Notes: generated from the letters alone by a model not told the origin. Counted from the stretch's first letter, positions 54,928 to 63,565 are shown. The stretch is DNA of 64,000 nucleotides from Paracholeplasma manati (GCF_025742995.1 NZ_JAOVQM010000003.1:248001-312000), one strand, 5' to 3'. A program made the numbers and translations.

Positions 54928-55536
54928 ATGAATAAAGAATCGTATCGTTACCCCAAGACAACTTCTGGCATTAAGACATTCAACAAAATTGTTTCGACGG
55001 GTAAAAAATTATTTGCTAAAAATGGATACCAGGCAACTTCAATCAATGACATCATTGCGAAGTCTAAAATCGCTGCGGGCACTTTTTATATTTACTTCGA
55101 CAGCAAATTGGCTTTATATCTATATATTCTCGATTTATATCGCGTCTCCATTCGTAAGTCCAGTGCGGATGCAACCAAGGGTTTAGTTCACCGATACGAC
55201 ATTGAACGAGCAGGGATTAAAGCGTTTATTACCTATGCTTTAAAGGATCCTCTAGCTTATCGAATCATTTGGGAATCCCTGTTTGTAGACTTTGATATCT
55301 TTAAAAATTACTATGAAAGTTTTGCCGATTCCTATATTAAACACTTAAAAGACTTTGTCTCTAACGGCGAACTTAGACCCGATTTGGATCTTGAAACCTT
55401 ATCTTATACACTGATGGGTATTTCCAATTTCGTTGGTCTTCAAGTCATCTTTAAGAAGGATGTTTCAGAGGTTGAACTCGACCGAATCATTGATGAGGCC
55501 ATGAGCATTTTAGACCGAGGTATCTTTGTAAAATAG
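54928..55536 (+). CDS. TetR-family transcriptional regulator
   Basis: The start is ATG at 54928-54930 behind GGTGAT; an earlier frame start overlaps the promoter. In the 202-residue protein the helix-turn-helix domain is at about 13-60 (KIVSTGKKLFAKNGYQATSI, KSKIAAGTFYIYFDSK). The ligand domain is all-helical and of unknown specificity. It diverges from the thiolase operon. Dyads of one type, TGAAT-N4-ATTCA, lie at the operon leader and after this gene, so it probably represses the operon until an acyl-CoA or acid ligand binds; that is inference. Confidence 0.85.
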   Translation: MNKESYRYPKTTSGIKTFNKIVSTGKKLFAKNGYQATSINDIIAKSKIAAGTFYIYFDSKLALYLYILDLYRVSIRKSSADATKGLVHRYDIERAGIKAFITYALKDPLAYRIIWESLFVDFDIFKNYYESFADSYIKHLKDFVSNGELRPDLDLETLSYTLMGISNFVGLQVIFKKDVSEVELDRIIDEAMSILDRGIFVK

Positions 55537-55546
55537 ATATTTAATT

Positions 55547-55562
55547 ATGAATATATATTCAT
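55547..55562. promoter_or_regulatory. 16-base perfect palindrome after the TetR gene
   Basis: ATGAATATATATTCAT (55547-55562) has the same half-sites and 4-base spacer as the dyad at 54652-54665. It is a candidate second operator of the TetR regulator. Confidence 0.55.
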
Positions 55563-55594
55563 CGATTATTGGTTCGAATTTTCATTTAAAAACA

Positions 55595-55625
55595 TAAAAA
55601 AATACCGCCATTATTGGGCGGTATT
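55595..55625 (-). terminator. Terminator of the TasA-like/SipW/AAA operon
   Basis: AATACCGCC (55601-55609) pairs perfectly with GGCGGTATT (55617-55625); the minus strand then has a run of T. The stop codon of the last signal peptidase is in the loop. Confidence 0.85.
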
Positions 55626-56276
55626 ATTTTTGTCTTTGTTAGCGTCTCTACGCGATTTCATTTCATTTTCTAACTCAATCCTTAAACGTTCCTTTTCGGC
55701 TTTGATCCAAGCTTCTTTTTCAATTTCATGTTTCTCTAGTATTTTCGCTTCTTGGGTTTCACGAACCATCTTTAAGAAGTTGATCAATTCGTGTACTAAA
55801 ATGAATAACAAGAGTACAATGATGACCAGGAATACGATGTGTCTATAGTTAAGTGTAATATTACCGATATCGAATAACATGAAGTGTGACACCACTACCC
55901 CAATAAAGTTCTCTTCAGTCACGAAACCATCATCCGCTGCTGGGTTATTATCACCTTTAGTAATCAGTCCATCTGGGGTCGCTTCAATGGCTCTATGGAC
56001 AATGTTTTTATCGGTTCGAAATGCGATAATCGGTGTTTCCCCATCTAACACAGATTGGTAAATCTTATCATAGGATTCATATCGAATGATGATGAATTCA
56101 CCGGTCATAATGGTGGGTTCCATCGAGCCAGACCCAACTACAGAATAGGTATGATTAAAGACTTTTAAGTAACGATTTTCCTGTAAAGAAAGTGTCCCTA
56201 ATAACAATAAAAGGACGGATGCTAGAAAGAAAAATACTGTGAATACCGTCATCGATATTTTTATGATTTTTTTCAT
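55611..56276 (-). CDS. SipW/ER-type signal peptidase I (distal copy)
   Basis: The 221-residue protein has an N-terminal helix (about 7-28), the nucleophile motif VGSGSMEPT (Ser51), FIIIRYESYD, and the His that replaces Lys in the SipW/ER class (NIVHRAIE, His94). GDNNPAADD follows at about 108-116 and a second helix at about 146-164. The tail is charged and coiled-coil-like. SipW enzymes mature TasA/camelysin-type fibre proteins. It is last in the c-di-GMP-controlled operon and a second such peptidase is encoded upstream, so the two may have different substrates. Confidence 0.87.
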   Translation of the reverse strand: MKKIIKISMTVFTVFFFLASVLLLLLGTLSLQENRYLKVFNHTYSVVGSGSMEPTIMTGEFIIIRYESYDKIYQSVLDGETPIIAFRTDKNIVHRAIEATPDGLITKGDNNPAADDGFVTEENFIGVVVSHFMLFDIGNITLNYRHIVFLVIIVLLLFILVHELINFLKMVRETQEAKILEKHEIEKEAWIKAEKERLRIELENEMKSRRDANKDKNNTAQ

Positions 56277-56294
56277 TTAGTTCCCTCCTTTATT

Positions 56295-58340
56295 TTATTC
56301 TACTTCACTATCGGTTTTAGGCGTTTTGGACTCTTTTGGAAGGCCATCTTTTTTAAGCTTTTCAATGTCTTTTTCAGATTGTTTTTGAATGTCTAAGAGT
56401 GCTTTTTCTTGTTTCTTAGCCATCGATAATTTGAGTTTTTCAAATTCTTTCAACAGCTTTTCTTGTTCCTTTTGACGTTGAAGTTTGAGTTTTTTCATCA
56501 AACGATCATGCTCAATCTTCGCTTTTTTACGTAGATTGGATACAACCAAACGATATTCAGCTTTGGCTTTCTTTTGTGCCTCTGCAATCGCGTTCTTTTC
56601 CTCACGTTCCAACTTTTTAAGTTGCTTTGCTTGTTCTTTTTCAATCGCTTCACGTTCCGCATTGAAATGTTTGTCTAGTGTCGCAATCTTTTGATCCAAT
56701 TGGTTTTGGAGTGTTTGTTTTAGATTATTGATGAGTGTGTTGTTTTCTTCAATCGCTTTTTGAGTTTCAGAAGCGATGGTTTCATCCACTTGTTTTTTCT
56801 CTAACAATAGTGTTTCACGGTTTTGATTGACGAGTTCAAGGTTGTCAGAAAGCATTTGTGCTTCTTTCGCAGCAATGTCTTTTTGTTCCTTTAACGCGGC
56901 TTCAATCTTAATCCGTTCGGCTTCATCTTCGGTTTTCTTTCGATTCATCAGAATGAGGCGTTGATTGGCACCTTCAATGTCTTTCATCAACTTGCGTTCT
57001 AAACGAATGGCATTGTTATAATCGACTTCTTTGGTTTCTCGAATGATTCTCGCAATCTTGGCTTTTTCCTTAGATACTTCTAAGTTTTTCTCAACGTCAT
57101 CGTCTTTGACCATGCGTGAGAAATAGTCATCATTTTCTTCCAACTCAAAATGATGTTTAAAAATCGCATTCGAAATGGATATCGTATCACGTAAAGCACG
57201 CTTCAAACCAACTTCATAGGTTGAACTGCGTTCGACTTCTTCTTCCACACGTTTTTTAAAGATTTTAATGTTTTCTTGTAAGAAATATTGGTTGATACGT
57301 TCATCTTCAACCACAATCGGTTCAGGTGTATCAACGATATCATTCACATGGATGTTCGCAATTTTAAATGCTTTCTTGATGATTTCTTTTTCAACTATTT
57401 CATCATAAGATGGCTTTCTAACGCCTTGGTTAAAAGCGACCATGGTAAATGTGTTGAGTGCCAATCTTTCTACTGCATCCTGATAAGAACGGTCAAATAT
57501 CATGTCTTTTTCTTTAACAGTGACGTCATACGCCAAAGTATTATAGCGGTCTAAGAATAGCCACAAGACATAACAGTTTCTAAAATCCACGTTCTTTAAA
57601 ATAACGTTAGTTTGCATGATGGGTGGCATAACTTTCTTTTCACCAGCCATCAAAGTCATGAATGGGGAGTTACGAATGGATGTGACACGTTTTGAAAGGT
57701 ATTCTACACGTTCGAGAATCCCTTTGTTGTATATATTGATGGATTTATCTTCTAAGTCTTCTTTAAAGACGACATCGAGGTTCATATCGACTTCTAAGTC
57801 AGATATATGGAATGTCGATGTGTAGTTAAAATGTTTCTTTTGATAGGAGATAATATTATCTTTAATGAGTTCATGACGGCTTCTGACGAAGTTAAAAAGC
57901 CGTTCTATGAGGGTCATCACAAATCGGTTTTCATAAGTACCATAGTCGATATCGGTTTCAGTCGTCATGATCTTCTTTGGCATCACGACTTCATCACGAA
58001 TTTCACGGATGAAGTGGGTGTGAGAAGCTAAATGACGAATGGAATTGCTACGAATCTTTTTGGCTTTTTCAATCGGAACGATTTCTTCTAAGTATTTTAA
58101 ACCCGATTTCGGGTTAAGAATAATCTTTTCAATGCTTGGAAAATAGGATTCAATGGTCTTAATCCACGTTTCATCAAAGGTTTTAGTCTCTGACATCGCC
58201 TTTTGATATAACGTGTTTTTACCTGACATTAAAGCACTATAAAAAGTCTTTGGAAAAGTATGGGACTTTTCCAAATCTTTAAAAGTTTGATCGTATGAAT
58301 AATAGAACTGACTTAATTTGTCGGTTTGTCTTTTTTTCAT
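56295..58340 (-). CDS. DUF2357-domain protein with long C-terminal coiled coil
   Basis: Of the 681 residues, about 1-380 form a folded region with the DUF2357-type signature YGTYENRFVMTLIERL (about 133-148) and RHLASHTHFIREI. In known McrBC-like systems DUF2357 proteins are McrC-type partners of AAA ATPases, often ending in a PD-(D/E)xK nuclease. Here no such nuclease motif is visible; residues about 425-670 are an uninterrupted Lys/Glu/Gln coiled coil. No signal peptide or membrane helix. It is 12 bases after the AAA gene, so the two probably act together. Confidence 0.7.
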   Translation of the reverse strand: MKKRQTDKLSQFYYSYDQTFKDLEKSHTFPKTFYSALMSGKNTLYQKAMSETKTFDETWIKTIESYFPSIEKIILNPKSGLKYLEEIVPIEKAKKIRSNSIRHLASHTHFIREIRDEVVMPKKIMTTETDIDYGTYENRFVMTLIERLFNFVRSRHELIKDNIISYQKKHFNYTSTFHISDLEVDMNLDVVFKEDLEDKSINIYNKGILERVEYLSKRVTSIRNSPFMTLMAGEKKVMPPIMQTNVILKNVDFRNCYVLWLFLDRYNTLAYDVTVKEKDMIFDRSYQDAVERLALNTFTMVAFNQGVRKPSYDEIVEKEIIKKAFKIANIHVNDIVDTPEPIVVEDERINQYFLQENIKIFKKRVEEEVERSSTYEVGLKRALRDTISISNAIFKHHFELEENDDYFSRMVKDDDVEKNLEVSKEKAKIARIIRETKEVDYNNAIRLERKLMKDIEGANQRLILMNRKKTEDEAERIKIEAALKEQKDIAAKEAQMLSDNLELVNQNRETLLLEKKQVDETIASETQKAIEENNTLINNLKQTLQNQLDQKIATLDKHFNAEREAIEKEQAKQLKKLEREEKNAIAEAQKKAKAEYRLVVSNLRKKAKIEHDRLMKKLKLQRQKEQEKLLKEFEKLKLSMAKKQEKALLDIQKQSEKDIEKLKKDGLPKESKTPKTDSEVE

Positions 58341-58352
58341 TTAAAAACTCAC

Positions 58353-59891
58353 CTAGTTCATCTTCTTAAGATCTGTTAGGAATGAAATACATTCTTTGAA
58401 TACGTTCTTACCGAATAATTTATCGAGCAATACGATCAGTTCGCTCAGTTCATCTTGTAAGAATGGTAAGTTCAAGACTTCGAACTTTCTTAAGATCTTT
58501 CTCGCAACCATATAATCGAGTGCTTCGTATTCAGAACCACCACAGCCAACATAAATTGGTGTAAATAGTTTAATTTGTTTCATGATACGGTTACCAAACG
58601 TGATTTTAAACTTTTGTGCGATAAAATCATCGAGTTTGCCTAAGTTATCAAGTGCTTTTGGCGAAATCGGATGTGCTTTCCAAGCAGCGTCAAACAAGGT
58701 CTTTAAATATTCATAGCTCATGGTGACACCTTCAGTATATGGGGCGTCAACAAATTCAGCTTTTGTATTCATAATAATAGAGGATGCACGGTCATAAACT
58801 TTGTCGGTAATGGTGAATGTAGAGTCATCTTTATTCGCTGTACCAACGAACCATACATTTTGAGGGACTAAAATCTTACCATCCATGAAGTGCTTAGGGT
58901 CGGTAGGTTGACGGTCTGATACAACGTCAATCTTCCATTCTGCTTCGTTCGGCATTTCCATGATGGATAGGAATTCTGCAAAATAATACTCAATACGCGC
59001 TAAGTTTAATTCGTCTAGGACGATGAAGTTTAAATCTTCACGATAAGTCGTTTCGTAGAGTTCTTTTAAGAAGTCAGTTTCATTGAATTTCTTGGTAAAT
59101 TCGTTTAGATAACCGATCATTTCGGCTCTATCACGCCAAGATGGTTGAACGGAAATAATCGCGGAATCGTGTCCGAAGAATTTCCCCATCGCGTAAGGTA
59201 AACTGGTTTTACCGGTACCGGAGATACCTTCAAGAATTAATATCTTGGAGGATGCCATACCTGCAAAGAAGGTACGGATGATTTTTTCATTGTAGTATAA
59301 ATTTAATCTAGATGCTGAGAAGTTGATGAAACGGTTGATTAATTCTGGTAAACCAATGGTATCTTCAGGTGTCATTTGGATAGAGGTAATGACATTTCTA
59401 TACGCTTCATCCACTTGAGTGAGTTTAGCAAATCTGGTTGGACCAATGGCTTGAGGTGTGTTTTTATCTGGTTTATCTTGTTCTTTACCAGGTAATGAGG
59501 AGGATGCAGAGGCACCACCCAATTTTAGCATGAGAATCTTGTTCTTTTCATCTGCAAGTTCTACTGTTTTTTGGGTTAATAAAGCGACTTCCTCTAACAA
59601 TTCGTCTTTATCCATTTCAGTTTTAATAAAACGAATATAGACACGTAACATTTGATATATCTTCAAAATGAAGAAAACAAGAAAAACCATATTGATCCCT
59701 AAGATCAAGATGGCGATTAGCCAATCTAGGAAGCCGAATAATGTACTGGCTTGAACTAAATCTTCAAAATATTGTCCCACATCATTAAAAAATAAATCGG
59801 CAAATGCACCAATGATTGCATTGAAAAATTTGCCGATATTACCGAAGAAATCTCTAATGAACTGGATGTAAAAACGAGCAAAGTTAACCAT
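58353..59891 (-). CDS. Membrane-anchored McrB-like AAA+ ATPase
   Basis: The 512-residue protein has an amphipathic N-terminus, one strong helix at about 57-80, a charged linker and an AAA+ domain. Walker A is GISGTGKTS (222-230), Walker B is FIVLDELNLARIEYYFAEFL (289-308), the sensor region is FVGTANKDDS (348-357) and the Arg finger DRAS is near 367. The LDE-N-AR-E pattern is that of McrB/dynein-related ATPases, but the GTP-selective MNTADRS motif is absent. The DUF2357 gene follows. Placement among signal peptidases and exported proteins suggests a role in envelope assembly. Confidence 0.8.
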   Translation of the reverse strand: MVNFARFYIQFIRDFFGNIGKFFNAIIGAFADLFFNDVGQYFEDLVQASTLFGFLDWLIAILILGINMVFLVFFILKIYQMLRVYIRFIKTEMDKDELLEEVALLTQKTVELADEKNKILMLKLGGASASSSLPGKEQDKPDKNTPQAIGPTRFAKLTQVDEAYRNVITSIQMTPEDTIGLPELINRFINFSASRLNLYYNEKIIRTFFAGMASSKILILEGISGTGKTSLPYAMGKFFGHDSAIISVQPSWRDRAEMIGYLNEFTKKFNETDFLKELYETTYREDLNFIVLDELNLARIEYYFAEFLSIMEMPNEAEWKIDVVSDRQPTDPKHFMDGKILVPQNVWFVGTANKDDSTFTITDKVYDRASSIIMNTKAEFVDAPYTEGVTMSYEYLKTLFDAAWKAHPISPKALDNLGKLDDFIAQKFKITFGNRIMKQIKLFTPIYVGCGGSEYEALDYMVARKILRKFEVLNLPFLQDELSELIVLLDKLFGKNVFKECISFLTDLKKMN

Positions 59892-59919
59892 CGTCTTACC
59901 TCTCTAAATCGAAGAAAAA

Positions 59920-60630
59920 CTATTTGTTGGATTCTTCCTTCTTAAGTTCTTCTAATAATTCTTTACGAATTCTTTCTTTTTCAGCTTCAAGTAGTTGTTC
60001 TTTATCAACTGCGTGTTTAGCTTCAATCTTTTCTTTGTTAACAGCAAGTAATGTCTTGGTTAAGACATATCCTTGATATGCTAGTAATAATACAACTGGT
60101 GCAATAACGAAGATTGCGAAACCGGTTGGGGTCTGTAAATAAGATACTGCACTACCAACGCCACCGATATCTCCAGTGCGGATTGCTTTAATATTGTTGT
60201 ATGTAACTATTTCATATTGAACACCAGTGTTATCTCCACCAATGACGTATGGTGAAATTGCTGCAGCTTTATCACCTTGTGTAACAACATAACTAGGTGT
60301 AACATAAACGATTCTATGAGTATTTAATGCCACTAGGTTTAAATCCCAGAATGTAATGATATCACCAATCTCTAAATCAAGTTTTTCTTCATCAGAGAGT
60401 AATTTTACAAAAACTAATGATCCCTTATTAAATGAATCGGAATTATTACCTTCCATCGAGTCAGAGATTACTGGCAAAAAACCTCTTCCAAGTACATTAG
60501 CAATGTCTTTATTCGAGCGAACACTTAAATTTGAAATCGAAAATAAAAGCAGAAATACTATTAACGTATAAAACAGTATATTCCCCACTTTTTTTAAAAC
60601 ATTTAATATATTTGATTTAGATTGACTCAC
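59920..60630 (-). CDS. SipW/ER-type signal peptidase I (proximal copy)
   Basis: The start is GTG at 60628-60630, 8 bases from GGGAG; an ATG directly abutting the box is less likely. In the 236-residue protein a first helix lies at about 17-35, nucleophile Ser58 in ISDSMEGNN, the ER-type His105 in NTHRIVYV, TQGDKAA near 117-123 and a second helix at about 167-187. The tail is a charged coiled coil. It sits directly after the exported proteins whose TFA-W signal ends suit SipW-type cleavage. Confidence 0.87.
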   Translation of the reverse strand: MSQSKSNILNVLKKVGNILFYTLIVFLLLFSISNLSVRSNKDIANVLGRGFLPVISDSMEGNNSDSFNKGSLVFVKLLSDEEKLDLEIGDIITFWDLNLVALNTHRIVYVTPSYVVTQGDKAAAISPYVIGGDNTGVQYEIVTYNNIKAIRTGDIGGVGSAVSYLQTPTGFAIFVIAPVVLLLAYQGYVLTKTLLAVNKEKIEAKHAVDKEQLLEAEKERIRKELLEELKKEESNK

Positions 60631-60639
60631 TAGACACAT

Positions 60640-60715
60640 CTCCCTTTAGACAACGTTTTCACTAATACAATTATATTATATTATTTGTCTAAAATCTAGT
60701 ATCAATGAGATTATC
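60640..60715 (-). promoter_or_regulatory. Possible internal promoter and long dyad before the signal peptidase
   Basis: TTGATA followed by TAATATAATATAAT-like sequence on the minus strand may be an internal promoter. TTTAGACAA (60645-60653) and TTGTCTAAA (60685-60693) form a perfect 9-base inverted repeat enclosing it and touching the ribosome site. Confidence 0.4.
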
Positions 60716-60741
60716 TTAAAACATGTAGTGATTTTAAAGAT

Positions 60742-60769
60742 AAGGTTTGCATGTCGCCATGCAAACCTT
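60742..60769 (-). terminator. Strong hairpin after the third TasA-like gene
   Basis: AAGGTTTGCATG (60742-60753), loop TCGC, CATGCAAACCTT (60758-60769): a perfect 12-bp stem. The minus-strand tail ATCTTT is short, so it is likely a partial terminator or mRNA stabiliser. Confidence 0.65.
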
Positions 60770-60783
60770 TACCAATTTATTTA

Positions 60784-61731
60784 TTATTCGTCAACACCAA
60801 ATCCAAGTTGAACAGATAATGTAGAGTTGAAAATAGCATCAAATGTATCAGCATCGAAACCTTCAATCCAAACTCTTACAATTACATTTCCATAGTAGTA
60901 ACCATCAGCTGGGCTTCCAAGTGTTAATAGTTCTGCAGGAGTTGTATTAATTAGAGAGGTAGCATGTACTGTTGGAGCAGCTGCACCATAAGTAGTAGTC
61001 TTACCTGCTGCAACTCCATATGCTGCTGCACCATAAGGTGTACCAGTACCAGCACCAACTGTAAATACACCACCAACATCTTCTAAATCGTATGATACTA
61101 CATCATCATTAGAGTTGTAAACACCTAGTACAGTACCTTCAGGTGCTTGGAAAGTATATGTACCTGCAGTTCCTTCAATTGAAACTCTAGCACCAGTATA
61201 TGCTGAAACTTGTTTTGTTTCATTTAACAACCATGGAGTAATACCATCAGATGAGATAAACGAAGGAACGTTTACGACCCAAGGTTGTGGATCGCCAGTT
61301 AATTCTGCTGAATTCCAGACAATTGTCTTAATCGCACTAGATCTAAAATAAAGAGTGAATTGAATATATTTAGCTGCAGGTGAATATGATATATCAGATA
61401 GAGCTTCATTTCTAATTACCGAGCCATCTGCAGATGTCATATTATCGAATCTGAAGTTATTATACATATTATCTATGTAATCTTCAATAACATTTGTAGG
61501 CATAACAGTGTACCAAACTGTATCTGCGTCTGGTGCTGTATATGCGTTAGTACCATTCCAATCACCTAATGTGATTTCAATACCTTCACCAGCTGTGACT
61601 TGTGCTTCAAACGGGCTGATTGCTGCTTTGTTTGTAAGTGTGAACCATGCGAATGTCGATGTACCTAGTGCGATTACGACTAGAGCCATCGTTACTACTG
61701 ATAAAACTAATTTTTGAGTTAATTTTCTCAT
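60784..61731 (-). CDS. Exported TasA/camelysin-like surface protein (third copy)
   Basis: The 315-residue protein has a signal peptide of the SipW-dependent kind ending ALGTSTFA-WFTLTN, with predicted cleavage after Ala28. The mature part is Ser/Thr/Tyr/Asp-rich beta sequence. Residues about 235-256 hold a low-complexity run of YGAAA-like repeats (PYGAAAYGV, TYGAAAPT). It ends with VWIEGFDADTFDAIF (from 287), shared with the two upstream paralogs. The AAAGGGG ribosome site and the hairpin behind the gene suggest it may be the main, highly made subunit. Confidence 0.75.
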   Translation of the reverse strand: MRKLTQKLVLSVVTMALVVIALGTSTFAWFTLTNKAAISPFEAQVTAGEGIEITLGDWNGTNAYTAPDADTVWYTVMPTNVIEDYIDNMYNNFRFDNMTSADGSVIRNEALSDISYSPAAKYIQFTLYFRSSAIKTIVWNSAELTGDPQPWVVNVPSFISSDGITPWLLNETKQVSAYTGARVSIEGTAGTYTFQAPEGTVLGVYNSNDDVVSYDLEDVGGVFTVGAGTGTPYGAAAYGVAAGKTTTYGAAAPTVHATSLINTTPAELLTLGSPADGYYYGNVIVRVWIEGFDADTFDAIFNSTLSVQLGFGVDE

Positions 61732-61807
61732 TTTGTTTTTCCCCTTTTTCCTTTGTTTTTTATGTCTTTTTTATTTCATATCAATTACGATTGTAACTGA
61801 TTTATGA

Positions 61808-62779
61808 CTAAATTACAATACTTTCAGCCGATTGAAACTCGAAACTAAATAATAATGTATCTTCGTAAATCGCGTCAAACGAATCTGCATCCCAACCTTC
61901 AACCCAGATATTCAATCTGAATTTACCCATGTAATAGGTTTTGTTTTGATCATTTACTTGATCGGTTGCGATGAGTGTAGCTACTTTTGAATTTTCATCG
62001 AGTGGGATGTAAGGATTGTCTGGTGTAAAGTTTGATAAGCGTTCAATGACGGGTTGTGGTGTGTCAGGCAACTGTATATAAACTGCCTTAGATTTTCTTA
62101 AATAATCTACACCACCATAGTTCTTTCCATAACCACGTATAGGATTTTCTGTTGGGTCATAGATGAAACTTCTTAATTCACTGTCATCTCTTGTATCCAA
62201 GGGATTATCTGTTTTTAACTCGGTTAATGAAATTCGGATCGCGTCTTTGGCGAAATAGGTTCTAATTTCATTTTCGAAAACGGTGTCGTTTGGTCCAAGA
62301 TTGAATGTTACTGGACTTCTAAATGGTACGCCTTTTGATAACACATATGTCCCGCGAGCAGGAGGGTTATCGAATGTGCCTTCTTGACTGACATTATTGA
62401 CTAAGTAGACGTTTCGATATCGCGTGGTTGTTCTAACATACAGTTCGATTGAAATGTAGTTGACGTTAGGTATCCCTTCGAAATTCAGTTCTGCGTCTAC
62501 CAGTTGAATTCTGTTACCGATGAAGTTTGTGCCATCGGTAGAGGTTAAATCCATCAGTCTTGAGCCTCGCCATAATTCATTAATTTGTTCTGTTGTGATT
62601 TCACTAGACCATTCGATACCGTCTAATGAGAATTCTAGGAAACTGTCTGGTTTCATGTTGAGTTGAAGTCCATCAACTCTATTGGTATCTCCCATACTAA
62701 CCCACGCGAAGGTGGCTGTTGTAAAGGTCAATGTGAGAAGGATCATCGATAGCGCTGTGATATATAACTTCTTAATCAT
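61808..62779 (-). CDS. Exported TasA/camelysin-like surface protein (second copy)
   Basis: The 323-residue protein has an N-terminal signal helix ending TATFA-WVSMGDTN (cleavage after Ala25 predicted). The N-terminal mature region (DSFLEFSLDGIEWS) resembles that of the third protein. The C-terminal motif is IWVEGWDADSFDAIYEDTLLF (from about 291). It starts 4 bases after the first protein and probably relies on coupling. It may be a minor fibre subunit. Confidence 0.72.
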   Translation of the reverse strand: MIKKLYITALSMILLTLTFTTATFAWVSMGDTNRVDGLQLNMKPDSFLEFSLDGIEWSSEITTEQINELWRGSRLMDLTSTDGTNFIGNRIQLVDAELNFEGIPNVNYISIELYVRTTTRYRNVYLVNNVSQEGTFDNPPARGTYVLSKGVPFRSPVTFNLGPNDTVFENEIRTYFAKDAIRISLTELKTDNPLDTRDDSELRSFIYDPTENPIRGYGKNYGGVDYLRKSKAVYIQLPDTPQPVIERLSNFTPDNPYIPLDENSKVATLIATDQVNDQNKTYYMGKFRLNIWVEGWDADSFDAIYEDTLLFSFEFQSAESIVI

Positions 62780-62783
62780 AGGC

Positions 62784-63524
62784 TTATGTCGCCGCGTTTC
62801 TGATTGAGAACTTCATATCGATTTTAATGCTACCGCGTTCCATGTTAGGCTCTGTGTCGTAGCCTTCAATCCACATAAACACAGTGAATTTCAATACTTT
62901 TTGTGTTTGTAACTTCTCGATGGTCTCACTGATGATTGGGTCTCTCGAATACTGATCACTCAGAAAGTGTTTCGCTTCAGGCATCCCAATTGGATAATTC
63001 TTTGGTGTCTCATCTGGTTTCATATACATTTGTTGTGTGTAACCAAATGGTTCAGCACCGACTTGTTCTACCAGTATCATAATTCGGATGTATTCATCCA
63101 AATTTTTGGATACTTCGACGATATTGATCTCGTAAGTTAAATTGATCATTTCTAATCCATTGTTTCTTACGTAGAACGAATAGGCTAAGTAGTCCGCATC
63201 GTCATCGTCATATAGACCATCATTTGCTTGTGCTTCTGCAATTTTTAGATAGCTGTAGGTTGCTTCATCAGATTCTTCTTTAGGATCGACGTATAAACGA
63301 GAAGTTGCTGATTCTTCCGGAAAGAGTGGATGTTCAGATAACTGAATCCCTTTCGCAACTGCTTCTTCATTCATCGATATTACGAATGAACCGGTGGACA
63401 ACCCATAAAATGTGACAACCCCAAATCCAAGTGAAAGTAGACCCGATATGATAACGCCTAGCGTTAAGAATCTAGCCGTCATTGTGGTTGTCTTCTTGAT
63501 CCCAAGAACGGTTGAAAGTCTCAT
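62784..63524 (-). CDS. Exported TasA-like surface protein with uncleaved anchor (first copy)
   Basis: The 246-residue protein has a hydrophobic segment at about 18-42 preceded by a basic, Thr-rich stretch (KKTTTMTAR). It lacks the FA-W cleavage pattern of its paralogs, so it may stay anchored as a base. The C-terminal motif is MWIEGYDTEPN (from about 217). It is first after the c-di-GMP riboswitch. GGGGTGTGAG precedes the ATG. Confidence 0.7.
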   Translation of the reverse strand: MRLSTVLGIKKTTTMTARFLTLGVIISGLLSLGFGVVTFYGLSTGSFVISMNEEAVAKGIQLSEHPLFPEESATSRLYVDPKEESDEATYSYLKIAEAQANDGLYDDDDADYLAYSFYVRNNGLEMINLTYEINIVEVSKNLDEYIRIMILVEQVGAEPFGYTQQMYMKPDETPKNYPIGMPEAKHFLSDQYSRDPIISETIEKLQTQKVLKFTVFMWIEGYDTEPNMERGSIKIDMKFSIRNAAT

Positions 63525-63565
63525 ATCTCACACCCCTTGTTTCGTGAATTGACTGATTTTATATA

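Noticed and set aside
56295-59891. Reading the AAA/DUF2357 pair as an ordinary McrBC restriction system
   Set aside because: No nuclease motif visible, the ATPase is membrane-anchored, and the genes lie inside an operon of exported proteins and signal peptidases.
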